The notes under the pieces were generated by a model that was not told the DNA's origin, did not search any database, and saw only the letters and a program-made list of their open reading frames with translations. The position numbers were made by a program, and so were the translations under genes. A stretch of DNA of 64,000 nt, taken from the NCBI GenBank assembly GCA_963821925.1, contig CAWGFO010000006.1, positions 1 to 64,000 of the forward strand. The letters run 5' to 3'. This DNA comes from JAOUEA01 sp963821925 (GTDB lineage Bacteria; Actinomycetota; UBA4738; HRBIN12). Position 1 is the first letter of the stretch; the number at the start of each line of letters is the position of its first letter. Shown here piece after piece: positions 19,151-27,476 of this stretch.

Positions 19151-20763
19151 ACGACCTGGAACGCCGAGTGACGGAACTGCTCGAGCACGACGCGTCGGAG
19201 GCGCCCCGCGTGACGGCACCGCCGCCGCGGCTCCGTCGCCGGGTGCGCGGACGCCAGCTGGGCACGGCCGCGGTCGCCTCGGTGACGGTGTTCGCGGTCG
19301 TCCTCGCCGGGTTCGCCGGGATCCGCGCGATCGACCGGGGTGCCCCGGACGGCGCTCCGGCGAACGACCCGTGGGCCGGGTACACGGTCTACGAACGTAC
19401 GGCCACGATCTGGAACGTGACGATCTCGAGCCCGAGCGACCTGTACCTGACACGCCCGGCGGTCGCCGGCGGGGATCGACGACCGCTCCTGCAGCTCACG
19501 ACCTACGACCCAGGGCTCAACGAACCCGTCTGCGGGTCGGGCGTGCCTGGGGAGGTGCCGAGCCTCCCCGACGGCGAGGCGGCGATGGTCCTCACGGCCG
19601 TGTTCTCGAGGCGAGCCGGCGTCGAGCCCGCCTGGCCGATCCAGGTCGACCCCGACATGCCCGTCACGGACGGTCCGTGCGGGCCGGGTCGGTACCTGGC
19701 GTTCGATGACCCCTCGAACGCCGTTCCCTACGAGGCGTGGATCGGGGCCGGGCGCCGGAGCGACGGACGAACAGGTCCACGAGCTCATGCGGTCCCTCGA
19801 GGCGATGACGTTCGTCGGCGACGGGTTGGCGGGCGACCCGAAGCGGTCGGCCTACGTGATCGCCGGCGGGGAAAGCGCCGCGGGTGCGTGGCGGCTCGAG
19901 GTGGCACCGGGCGCCGGGGACGACGTCGGCCGGCGATGTCGACCTGCAACTCGTGACCCCGACGGGAGGCAGCGTGATCGAGGGGATCGCCGTGCCCGAT
20001 GTGCCGATCGAGCAGGCCGGCGGTGATCCCGTGTTCGGCGCGGTCGTGAAGGAGGCCGACGGCGTCGAGCTTCGCCTCGAGGAGGGAACCCCCCCGATCT
20101 CGGCCCAGGTGGTTCCGCTCCCACCGAGCATGCCGTTCGACTTCGACCTGTTCTTCGCCTCGAACGATGCCGACGTGCAAGCCACCGCGGTTGCGATCGG
20201 CCCCGATGGTGAAGCGCTCGGCGGAGACGACGAACCGCCGCCAGCCGAGATCAGGCGAGTCGTAGAAGGCACGACGGAGGGCACGGCTTGGGCGCTCGAC
20301 TACCAGGAAGGCCGTCAGCTAGCCCTCGTGGGGCGGTTCGATGACGTCCTGTTCGATCGGATCGAGCCGAACCACATGGCGTCGCTCTCCAGGGCCAACC
20401 CGATGCTGATCGGGGTCCACGACTTCGGCACGTCGGCGCAGCCCCACTACTACCTGTACGGGGTGACCCACCACGAGGTGGATCAACTCTCGATCGTGAT
20501 CGGCGCCGATCAGGTCATCACACTCAAGCGGGCGTCGGGACGCGACCCCGAGCATCCACATCTTCGGGGCGAACCCGAACGTCGACGCCGGCGTGTGGTG
20601 GGCGGAGCTGCCCCCGGGGCCGGTCACCGCGACGGTCGTTGCCTTCGACGCTACGTGCCATCCGGTTGCACGCGGAAGCCTGGCTCTGCAACCGGAAGGA
20701 GCTGATATGCCCGCGGCAGCGAGAGCCGCGGAGTGTATCGAGGGACCGTGGCGGAGCCGGTAG
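19147..20763 (+). pseudogene. Membrane-anchored partner of the sigma factor, three frameshifts
   Basis: Starting in a GTGA overlap with the sigma stop, the product has a roughly 38-residue cytoplasmic part (NDLERRVTELLEHDASEAPR), one membrane helix (TAAVASVTVFAVVLAGFAGI) and a long exported beta-rich domain. The domain must be read in three successive frames: changes fall near 19750 (to GAGATDEQVHELMRSLEAM), 19925 (to GDVDLQLVTPTGGSVIEG) and 20545 (to PSIHIFGANPNVDAGVWW), ending at TAG 20763. All three changes equal one extra base, and the final frame equals the first. Position and topology suggest an anti-sigma factor, but I see no recognised anti-sigma zinc motif. About 537 residues if repaired. 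Confidence 0.6.
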
Positions 20764-20776
20764 CTCTGGGTACCGC

Positions 20777-21757
20777 TCAGACCTGGTTCGCGCCGCCGAA
20801 GATCTCGCTGACGCTCGCGTCCTCGAAGACCGCCCGCAGGCCGCTCGCGATCAACGGAGCGATCGAGAGCACCCGGAGCTTGTCGAACTGGCGCTCCTCG
20901 GGGATCGGCAGTGTGTTCGTCACGACGACCTGCTCGATCGGCGCCTCCTCCAGGAGCTGGCGCGCCTTCCCGCTGAAGATGCCGTGCGTCGCCCCGACGA
21001 AGATCGGACCGGCGCCCATCTCGGCGAGCACGTGCACGCCGGCCGAGATCGTCGACGCGGTGTCGATCATGTCGTCGACGATCACGCAGGGACGGCCCTC
21101 GACCTCGCCGACGACCGCCATCTCCTCGATCTTGTGCGCCTCGTGCCGGCTGCGCCGCTTGTAGAGGAACGCCAGGTCGGCGTGCAGGTACTCGCGGAGC
21201 TTCTCCGAGGTCTTGATGCGGCCGGCGTCGGGCGCCACGACGACCAGGTCGTCGCCCTGAAGGCCCAGCTGGCTCTCGAAGTGATGCGAGAGGATCGGGA
21301 GCGCGGTCAGGTGATCGAACGGGCAGTCGAAGTAGCCCTGGATCTGGCCGGAGTGCAGGTCGACCGAGACCACGCGGTCGGCGCCGGCGGTGGTGAGCAG
21401 GTCGGCGACGAGCTTCGCGCTGATCGGCTCGCGCGAGAGCGCCTTGTGGTCCTGTCGGGAGTAGCCGTAGTACGGGACCACCGCGGTGATGCGCTTGGCC
21501 GACGCGCGCTTCATCGCGTCGATCATGAGCAGCTGCTCCATCAGCGCCTCGTTCACGGGCTCGTAGTGGGTCTGCACCACGAACACGTCGGCGCCGCGCA
21601 CGCTCTCCTCGGAGCGGAAGTAGATCTCGCCCGAGGCGAACCGGCGCAGCTGCGACGGGCTCACCGGGATCCCGAGGCAGTCGGCGATCTCGTGCCCGAG
21701 CGCCGGATGGATCGTGCCGGTGAACAGCATCATCCGCTTCTTGGTGATGATCTCCAC
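20777..21757 (-). CDS. prs: Ribose-phosphate pyrophosphokinase
   Basis: The 326-residue enzyme makes PRPP from ribose 5-phosphate and ATP. It shows FASGEIYFRSEESVRGADVFVVQ, the PYYGYSRQD ATP-binding stretch, VDLHSGQIQGYFD, and the PRPP-binding loop CVIVDDMIDTASTI. It follows glmU after 2 nt on the same strand, the usual glmU-prs pair. Its stop is 13 nt from the convergent sigma-partner gene. Confidence 0.98.
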   Translation of the reverse strand: MEIITKKRMMLFTGTIHPALGHEIADCLGIPVSPSQLRRFASGEIYFRSEESVRGADVFVVQTHYEPVNEALMEQLLMIDAMKRASAKRITAVVPYYGYSRQDHKALSREPISAKLVADLLTTAGADRVVSVDLHSGQIQGYFDCPFDHLTALPILSHHFESQLGLQGDDLVVVAPDAGRIKTSEKLREYLHADLAFLYKRRSRHEAHKIEEMAVVGEVEGRPCVIVDDMIDTASTISAGVHVLAEMGAGPIFVGATHGIFSGKARQLLEEAPIEQVVVTNTLPIPEERQFDKLRVLSIAPLIASGLRAVFEDASVSEIFGGANQV

Positions 21758-21759
21758 GG

Positions 21760-23193
21760 TCAGTGGCCCCCTTCGCCCTTCCCCCTGCCTCGGCGCTCCG
21801 CGTCCTTCCGCTTCCGGTAGCCGGGGATGTTCCGCTGTTCCCCGCGTTCCACGGCGAGCGCGCCCGCCGGGACGTCTTTCGTGATCACCGAGCCGGCCCC
21901 CGTGTTCGCATCCCTGCCCACGCGGACGGGCGCCACCAGCATCGTATCGGAGCCGACCCGGGCCCCGTCTTCCACCACCGTCGTGTGCTTCGCGTAGCCG
22001 TCGTAGTTCACGGTGATCGTGCCGGCGCCGATGTTCACGTCCTCGCCGAGCACCGCGTCGCCCACGTACGCGAGGTGCGGGACCTTCGAACCCCTGCCGA
22101 CCTTCGCCTTCTTGAGATCCGTGAACGCACCGGCGGCAGCGCCGTCGGCGAACTCGCAGCCGGGGCGAAGCCGCGCGAAGGGTCCGATCGTCACGTCGCG
22201 CCCGAGCGTCGACCCGATCACGACGGCGAACGTCACCTCGCTGCCGTCGCCCACCGTGGAGTCGACGACGCGCGCCGACGGACCGATCGCGCAGCCCTCG
22301 CCGACGCTCGTCGAGCCCTCGAGGAAGCTCATCGGACGGACCACCGAGTCGCGGCCGATCGTGACGTCGGCGTCGATGTAGGTCGTGGCCGGGTCGACGA
22401 GGGTCACGCCGTTCGCCATGTGCGCGGCGTTGATCCGGCCACGCACGACACGCTCGACCGCGGCGAGCCCGCCGCGCGAGTTCAGGCCCATCACGCCGCC
22501 GGTGTCGACCTGCACGGCCGACACCTTCTCGCCGTCGGCCAGGAGCAACGGGATCACCCGGTTCAGGTAGTACTCGCGCTGTCGGTTCCTGCGGTCGAGC
22601 CTGGGGAGCGCGCCGAAGAGGGCGTCGCGGCGGAAGGCGAAGAGCATGATCGAGACCTCGCGGATCGCGCGGAGCGTCGGCGACGCGTCGACGTCCTCGA
22701 CGATCTCGATCAGCCGCCCGTCGTCGCGCACGACCCGCCCGTAGCCGCCGGGGTCGTCGAGCTCGGTCGAGGCGATCGTCGCCGCGGCGCGGGAACGGCG
22801 GTGCGCGGTCACGAGCCCCTTCACGTCGGCGCCGGTCACCGGGTCGTAGTCCCCGCCCATCACGAGCACGTCATCGACGCGGCCTACCTTCGTACGGGCC
22901 ACCAGGACCGCGTGGCCGGTGCCCAGCTGCTCGCCCTGCTCGACGAAAACCGGCGCCGGCGTGATCCCCCAGGAGCGGACGGCGGCGCGGACGTCGTCGG
23001 CGCCGTGACCGACGACCACGACGACCTTCGAGGGCTTGGCCGCGAGACCCGACTGCAGCACGTGCCACAACGTCGGCTTCCCGCAGAGGGGATGCAGCAC
23101 CTTCGGGGTCGCCGACTTCAGCCGTTTCCCCTTGCCCGCGGCGAGCACCACCAGGGCGAGGGAACGGGAGGTCGTCTTCGTCTGGGCCAACAC
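21760..23193 (-). CDS. glmU: Bifunctional GlmU (UDP-GlcNAc synthesis)
   Basis: The 477-residue enzyme has an N-terminal uridylyltransferase domain (LAAGKGKRLKSATPKVLHPLCGKP; EQLGTGHAV) and a C-terminal left-handed beta-helix acetyltransferase (RPMSFLEGST, RLRPGC, NIGAGTITVNYDG). The tail DVPAGALAVERGEQRNIPGY is standard. It makes UDP-GlcNAc for the cell wall. The metal-binding strand reads VMGGDYDPVTG where most family members have a GDVPLLT-like sequence; the metal Asp is kept but the neighbours are odd. GTG 23193 is chosen because the family start (LALVVLAAGKG) follows closely. Confidence 0.96.
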   Translation of the reverse strand: MLAQTKTTSRSLALVVLAAGKGKRLKSATPKVLHPLCGKPTLWHVLQSGLAAKPSKVVVVVGHGADDVRAAVRSWGITPAPVFVEQGEQLGTGHAVLVARTKVGRVDDVLVMGGDYDPVTGADVKGLVTAHRRSRAAATIASTELDDPGGYGRVVRDDGRLIEIVEDVDASPTLRAIREVSIMLFAFRRDALFGALPRLDRRNRQREYYLNRVIPLLLADGEKVSAVQVDTGGVMGLNSRGGLAAVERVVRGRINAAHMANGVTLVDPATTYIDADVTIGRDSVVRPMSFLEGSTSVGEGCAIGPSARVVDSTVGDGSEVTFAVVIGSTLGRDVTIGPFARLRPGCEFADGAAAGAFTDLKKAKVGRGSKVPHLAYVGDAVLGEDVNIGAGTITVNYDGYAKHTTVVEDGARVGSDTMLVAPVRVGRDANTGAGSVITKDVPAGALAVERGEQRNIPGYRKRKDAERRGRGKGEGGH

Positions 23194-23540
23194 GTGTCCA
23201 GGGTCGAGGGAGCCACATGGTCCCACATCGCCGGAAGAGCTGGCGAACGTCGACCGGACGCCAGAGCGGCTAACGCAGTCGTGTCACGAGGTTCAGCGAC
23301 ACGGCGATGCACGCTGACCCACCGTCGCTCGGGAAGACGTAGACGAGTCGCGTCCCGAGCGAGAAATCGGGACCATCCGTTCCCTGGGCCGCCAGCCTCG
23401 ATGACCGGAGACACGCGCGACGGCGGGATCTCGGCGCGGGGGCTCGCGAGCGGCGAGGAGATGGCGGCCCAGCGCCGACGACGGGAGGCGATGGAGGCGC
23501 GACGACACGGCCCGATCAGCCCGATCGTCGGATCACGGGA
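23194..23540. other. Gene-free interval between glmU and the truncated cyclase gene
   Basis: This 347-bp interval contains no reading frame that I can support on either strand, no tRNA and no clear hairpin terminator. The composition is similar to flanking coding DNA. Because the cyclase gene ends abruptly at its left border, part of this interval may be eroded former coding sequence, but I could not recognise any motif of an AAA/TPR tail in it. Confidence 0.5.
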
Positions 23541-24281
23541 TCACGAGCCATCTTCGACAGCGTCCTCCAGCGCGTGCTCGAGCATCGACATCGCGCGCGC
23601 CCGGCCGACGAACGGCGTCTGCGCCGGCGGCGGCGTCTCACGAACGCCGAGGACACGGAACACATCGACCGGTTCGGCTTTGCCCTTCAAGCGCCGTGGC
23701 CCCACCGGCTCGGTTCGTAGGTACCTCCGACCCAGCCGCTCGGCCGCGGCAGAGACCAACACGTCGCCGACGCCGGCCGTCGACTGGATGCGCGCCGCGG
23801 TGTTGAACACGTCGCCGGCGATCCGGCCCTCGATGGCGGCAGCATCGTCCGCGAACGTCTCGCCCGCATCGATGGCGATGCGGACCTGGATCCGCACATC
23901 GGGACCACCGATCTCTCGGTCGAGGTCAGCGGCGGCACGCCGCATCTCCAGCGCCGCTCGGACGGCCCGGAGCGTGTCATCCTCGTGCGAGGTGGGGATC
24001 CCGAACGTCCCGACGACCGCATCGCCGATGAACTTCTCGACCGTGCCGCCGTGCCGCTCGATCGACACGCGCATCGCCTCGAAGTAGCGGGCCATGATGC
24101 CTCTCAGGACCTCTGGGTCCGTGCGCTCGGCGATCTCCGTGGAGCCGACCAGATCGCAGAAGAGGGCTGCCACGATGCGCCGACGGCCCGATGTTCCGTG
24201 CGCCGCGAGGCGTGCGCCACACGCATCGCAGAACCCCGCTCCGTCTCGGTTCGAGGTGCCACACGACTCGCAGGTCTGCAC
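23541..24281 (-). pseudogene. Zinc-ribbon / class III nucleotidyl cyclase, truncated before its ATPase domain
   Basis: The 246-codon gene begins at GTG 24281 with a double-zinc-ribbon-like start (CESCG ... FCDACGARL). A class III cyclase domain follows (VAALFCDLVGSTEIAERTDPE, VEKFIGDAVVGTFG, AGDVFNTAARIQ). It then starts the NB-ARC/AAA module with PFVGRARAMSMLEHALED and stops. Relatives are usually near 1000 residues with a P-loop ATPase and TPR tail. Only about 20 residues of that module remain, so this is either a 3'-truncated gene or a surviving minimal cyclase. It lies between glmU and tRNA-Gln, inside an otherwise conserved order. Confidence 0.72.
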
Positions 24282-24339
24282 GGGTGGGAGTGTCGAACAC
24301 AACGGCGGCCGCCGCAAAGCGCCCGCGGTGGCCGCTCGG

Positions 24340-24410
24340 TTCCGGGGGGAGGAGTCGAACCTCCATTCCAGGCTCCAAAGGCCCGTGTCTTGCCGTTAGA
24401 CGACCCCGGA
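24340..24410 (-). tRNA. tRNA-Gln(UUG)
   Basis: The reverse complement folds with acceptor TCCGGGG/CCCCGGA, a D arm GTCTAACGGCAAGAC, anticodon loop CTTTGGA (anticodon UUG), and T arm GGAGGTTCGACTCCTCC. It is 71 nt including discriminator A, with CCA not encoded. Its place beside glmU and ispE is the usual one in actinobacteria. Confidence 0.93.
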
Positions 24411-24466
24411 TCGCGCGCCGCCTTGACGGAACGGCCGCCCTCGGATTATCCCGTGCGCGGACGCGA

Positions 24467-25330
24467 TCAGGCCACGCCCGGCTCGGGCGGGCCCGTGACC
24501 ACGACCGCGCCGTGGACCGCGTCGACCAGTCGCTCGGCGTGGGCCTCGTTCCAGGCGAGCGCGACCACGGTCGGTCCGCTCCCGCTCATCTGAGCCGCGA
24601 CCGCGCCCGCCGCGACGAAGGCATCGATCGCCTCGCCGATCTCGGGATGCCGCGCGACGACCGGCGCCTGGAGGTCGTTCGAGAGCACGGTCGCGAGCGA
24701 CTCGGGCGCGCCCGACGCCACGGCCTCCGGCAGACCCTCCGGCTCTGGCCCGGTGATACCGTCGACGTCCCACCACGCGTAGGCGTCGGCCACCCCGATC
24801 GGGAAGGCGAACGGCAGCACGGTCCACCACGTCGGCGCGGCCGGCAGGAGCTCGATCCGCTCGCCACGGCCGGTCATCATCACGGCCGAGCCGCTGAGGA
24901 GCGCCGGAACGTCGGAGCCGACCGACGCGGCGACGGCCACCATCGTCTCGTCGCCGATCTCGAGGTCCCACAGCTCGCGGAGGGCCAGGAGCGTGGCGGC
25001 CGCGTCGGCGCTGCCGCCCCCCAGCCCGGCGGCCACCGGGATCCGCTTGTCGATCGAGATCGCGCCGGTCGGCTCGTGGTCGAGGGCATCGGCGAGCGCT
25101 CGAGCGGCGACCAGCGCGAGGTTCGTCTCGTCGGCCGGCACGGGCGCGGCGGTCTCCCCCGACACCGACAGCGTGAGGCGGTCGGACGAATGCACGGTCA
25201 CGAGGTCGTAGAGCGAGACGGGCAGCACCAGGCTCTCGATCTCGTGGAAGCCGTCGTCGCGCGCCCCGATCACACGGAGGGATACGTTCAGCTTCGCGTA
25301 GGCCCGGCGCGTGATCTCGCGGTCGCTCAC
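24467..25330 (-). CDS. ispE: 4-diphosphocytidyl-2-C-methyl-D-erythritol kinase
   Basis: The 287-residue GHMP kinase of the MEP isoprenoid pathway shows YAKLNVSLRVIGARDDGFHEIESLV at the substrate end, the ATP-binding glycine loop PVAAGLGGGSADAAATL, and the C-terminal QMSGSGPTVVAL motif. GTG 25330 overlaps the rsmA stop in a GTGA, so the two are translationally coupled. Confidence 0.96.
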   Translation of the reverse strand: MSDREITRRAYAKLNVSLRVIGARDDGFHEIESLVLPVSLYDLVTVHSSDRLTLSVSGETAAPVPADETNLALVAARALADALDHEPTGAISIDKRIPVAAGLGGGSADAAATLLALRELWDLEIGDETMVAVAASVGSDVPALLSGSAVMMTGRGERIELLPAAPTWWTVLPFAFPIGVADAYAWWDVDGITGPEPEGLPEAVASGAPESLATVLSNDLQAPVVARHPEIGEAIDAFVAAGAVAAQMSGSGPTVVALAWNEAHAERLVDAVHGAVVVTGPPEPGVA

Positions 25331-26190
25331 CTCGGGAGCGCCTCCCCGATCGCGGCGAACGTGGCGAGGTCGAGCTCCTCGGCGCGCGCCGTCGCTGCCA
25401 CCCCGCACGAGGCCAGCACGGCGTCGGCCCCTGCGAGATCCAGCCCGAGTCGACGGAGGGCGTTCCGCATCGTCTTGCGCCGCTCGGCGAACCCGGCGTC
25501 GACGACGCGCCACAGGCGCTCGGGCTCGGCGTCGACCGGCGGCGCGTCGAGGCGGTCGAACCGCACGACGACCGACGCCACCGTCGGACGCGGCCAGAAC
25601 ACCGACGCCGGTACCCGGCGAACGATCGTCGCCGTCGCCCGATACGCCACCCGAACACTCACCGCGCCGTACCCCTCCTGTCCCGGCGTCGCCGCGAACC
25701 GCTCGCCGACCTCGCGCTGCACCATCACGACGGTCCGCACCACCGTCGGCGCCTGCTCGAGGATCGTGAGCACCAACGGCACCGCCACGTTGTACGGCAG
25801 GTTCGCACAGACGGTCCACCTCCCGCTCGCGAGCTCGGTCGCCCAGTCCACCTTCATCGCGTCGGCGTGGACGATCTGGACCCCGTCCAGGCCCGCCGTC
25901 GCCTCCTCGAGCGCGGGCAGCAACGTCCGGTCGAACTCGATCGCGCGGACCGTCGCCCCGGCGGCAGCGAGCGCGACCGTGAGGGACCCGAGGCCCGCCC
26001 CGATCTCGACCACCGCGTCACCGGGGCCCACCTCGGCGTCGGCCGCGATCGCGCGCGCCAAGTTCGGGTCGATCAGGAAGTTCTGACCGAGGGATTTGGT
26101 GGGACGGATCCCGTGACGGGCGGCAAGATCCCTGATCGCGCCGGCGCCCAGGCCGCCGGGCGAGGTGCCGCCGTCGCCGGGCGCGCTCAC
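25327..26190 (-). CDS. rsmA: 16S rRNA dimethyladenosine transferase
   Basis: The 287-residue KsgA/Dim1 family enzyme dimethylates two adjacent adenines in helix 45 of 16S rRNA. It shows KSLGQNFLIDPNLA, SAM motif I VVEIGAGLGSLT, the acidic AIEFDRTL loop, and catalytic motif IV CANLPYNVAVPLV. GTG 26190 is the start, 1 nt after the stop of the rpfB-like gene. Confidence 0.96.
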   Translation of the reverse strand: MSAPGDGGTSPGGLGAGAIRDLAARHGIRPTKSLGQNFLIDPNLARAIAADAEVGPGDAVVEIGAGLGSLTVALAAAGATVRAIEFDRTLLPALEEATAGLDGVQIVHADAMKVDWATELASGRWTVCANLPYNVAVPLVLTILEQAPTVVRTVVMVQREVGERFAATPGQEGYGAVSVRVAYRATATIVRRVPASVFWPRPTVASVVVRFDRLDAPPVDAEPERLWRVVDAGFAERRKTMRNALRRLGLDLAGADAVLASCGVAATARAEELDLATFAAIGEALPR

Positions 26191-26191
26191 C

Positions 26192-27337
26192 TCACCAGCT
26201 GAGCTGCACGCGCAGGATGCCGGCGCCGAGCGGGCGCAGCGCCTGGAACGCCTCGGGCGAGAGGTCGATCACGCGGCCCGCCCCGAAGGGTCCCCGGTCG
26301 TTGATCACGACGACCACGCTACGCCCGGTCGCGAGATCGGTCACGGTGACGTGGGTGCCGAACGGCAGGCTCGGGTGCGCGGCCGTCAGCCCCGACCACG
26401 GCGGGTCGTACCACGAGGCTTCACCGGTCTGCCTGTGCTCGAACGTGCCGGGCACCTCGGTGGAGCCGCCGTACATCGACGCGGGGCCCGAGCGACGGAT
26501 CTCGGGGACGGGAGCCCGCTCGATCCAGCGGCCGATCAAGATCCGCTCGGCGGGCTTCCCGTTGATCATCGTGACGCGGAAGGTCGCCCGGCCCGCGCCG
26601 TCGCGACCCTTCTGCATCACCTTCACGGTGCCCGGGACCATCGACGCGACGAACCGCGTCTGGATGCCGTGCGGGATCGTCACGGCCTCGATCCGGGTGA
26701 CGACGCTGACGCGGTCGTACCGGAGGACGAGGCCGGGGTGAAGGGGGGTGCTGAGCGATGGTCGGACGCGGTCGTTGGCATCCGGTTCGATCCCCATGGC
26801 CGAGAGGAGATCCCCGGCCGTGTCCGCGTTGGTCAGCACGTCGTGTACCTTCCCCGACACGACGGTCTGCACGGTCACGGCCGGGGACGAACCGGCGCTC
26901 GATGCGGAACCCGAAGACTCGACGAGGCGGCGCGCATCAGCGAGCCCACCCGTCCCGATCACCGCCCAGACCCCCACATCGGTAGGGCTCTGGTAGACCG
27001 TGCCGAGCGGCGTCGCGAAGGCGCCCTCGGGGAGCTCCGGTGCGGGGCTCACGACCACGGTCATGCCGTCGGCCAGGGCGGTCCCCGGCGGCGGCGCCAC
27101 CAGGACCCCGGACGTCAGCGAGATGCCCTCGCTGCCGAGCAGGTCCTGGACGTTGCCCGACGTCGTGCGGATCCCCTGCGGGCGTCCGTCGACGACGAGG
27201 GTCACGTGCTTGGTGAAGGCGGTGTAGGCGACGCCGGCGACCAGAGCGAGGCCGACCACGAGGGTGGCCCCCTGGTACGCGCGCTGCATCCGTCGCCGAC
27301 GAACGCGGGTGGATCTGGTCAACCTTCCTCCAAGCAT
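26192..27337 (-). CDS. Rpf-locus exported protein: DUF348-G5-RlpA barrel
   Basis: The gene occupies the rpfB position. Residues 20-42 are a membrane anchor (GATLVVGLALVAGVAYTAF). Two DUF348 ubiquitin-like repeats follow (VTLVVDGRPQGIRTTSGNVQDLL; VTVQTVVSGKVHDVLTNADT). Next is a G5 domain (about 210-275; VVTRIEAVTIPHGIQTRF). The C-terminus is an RlpA-like double-psi barrel (GEASWYDPPWSGLTAAHPSL, then VVINDRGPFGAGRVIDLSPEA) instead of the RPF muralytic domain. RlpA barrels act on denuded glycan strands. The start may instead be TTG 27322 or ATG 27289; the GGAGG lies inside the first codons of the ATG 27337 frame. Confidence 0.88.
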   Translation of the reverse strand: MLGGRLTRSTRVRRRRMQRAYQGATLVVGLALVAGVAYTAFTKHVTLVVDGRPQGIRTTSGNVQDLLGSEGISLTSGVLVAPPPGTALADGMTVVVSPAPELPEGAFATPLGTVYQSPTDVGVWAVIGTGGLADARRLVESSGSASSAGSSPAVTVQTVVSGKVHDVLTNADTAGDLLSAMGIEPDANDRVRPSLSTPLHPGLVLRYDRVSVVTRIEAVTIPHGIQTRFVASMVPGTVKVMQKGRDGAGRATFRVTMINGKPAERILIGRWIERAPVPEIRRSGPASMYGGSTEVPGTFEHRQTGEASWYDPPWSGLTAAHPSLPFGTHVTVTDLATGRSVVVVINDRGPFGAGRVIDLSPEAFQALRPLGAGILRVQLSW

Positions 27338-27444
27338 CTGAGGAAGGCTCCAGGGGGAAAGCGGATCTGGATCAGAGCCGAACCGGAACCTTCGATCTCG
27401 CGAAGCGACCCTAACAAACCCTCAACTCTTACTGCAACCTTGAG

Positions 27445-27462
27445 ACCGAACGTACGTTCGGT
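27445..27462. promoter_or_regulatory. Perfect 18-bp palindrome upstream of the rpfB-like gene
   Basis: ACCGAACGTACGTTCGGT is its own reverse complement. It lies 14 bp beyond the tatD stop and 107 bp before the start of the DUF348-G5-RlpA gene. It could be an operator for a dimeric regulator or, as RNA, a 7-bp stem with a GTAC loop ending tatD. No U-run follows in the tatD direction, so an operator is favoured. Confidence 0.45.
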
Positions 27463-27476
27463 GGAAAACCCGAGGA

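Noticed and set aside
21763..24087. 774-codon plus-strand frame opposite glmU and the cyclase
   Set aside because: Antisense shadow of glmU; no recognisable domain and no ribosome binding site.
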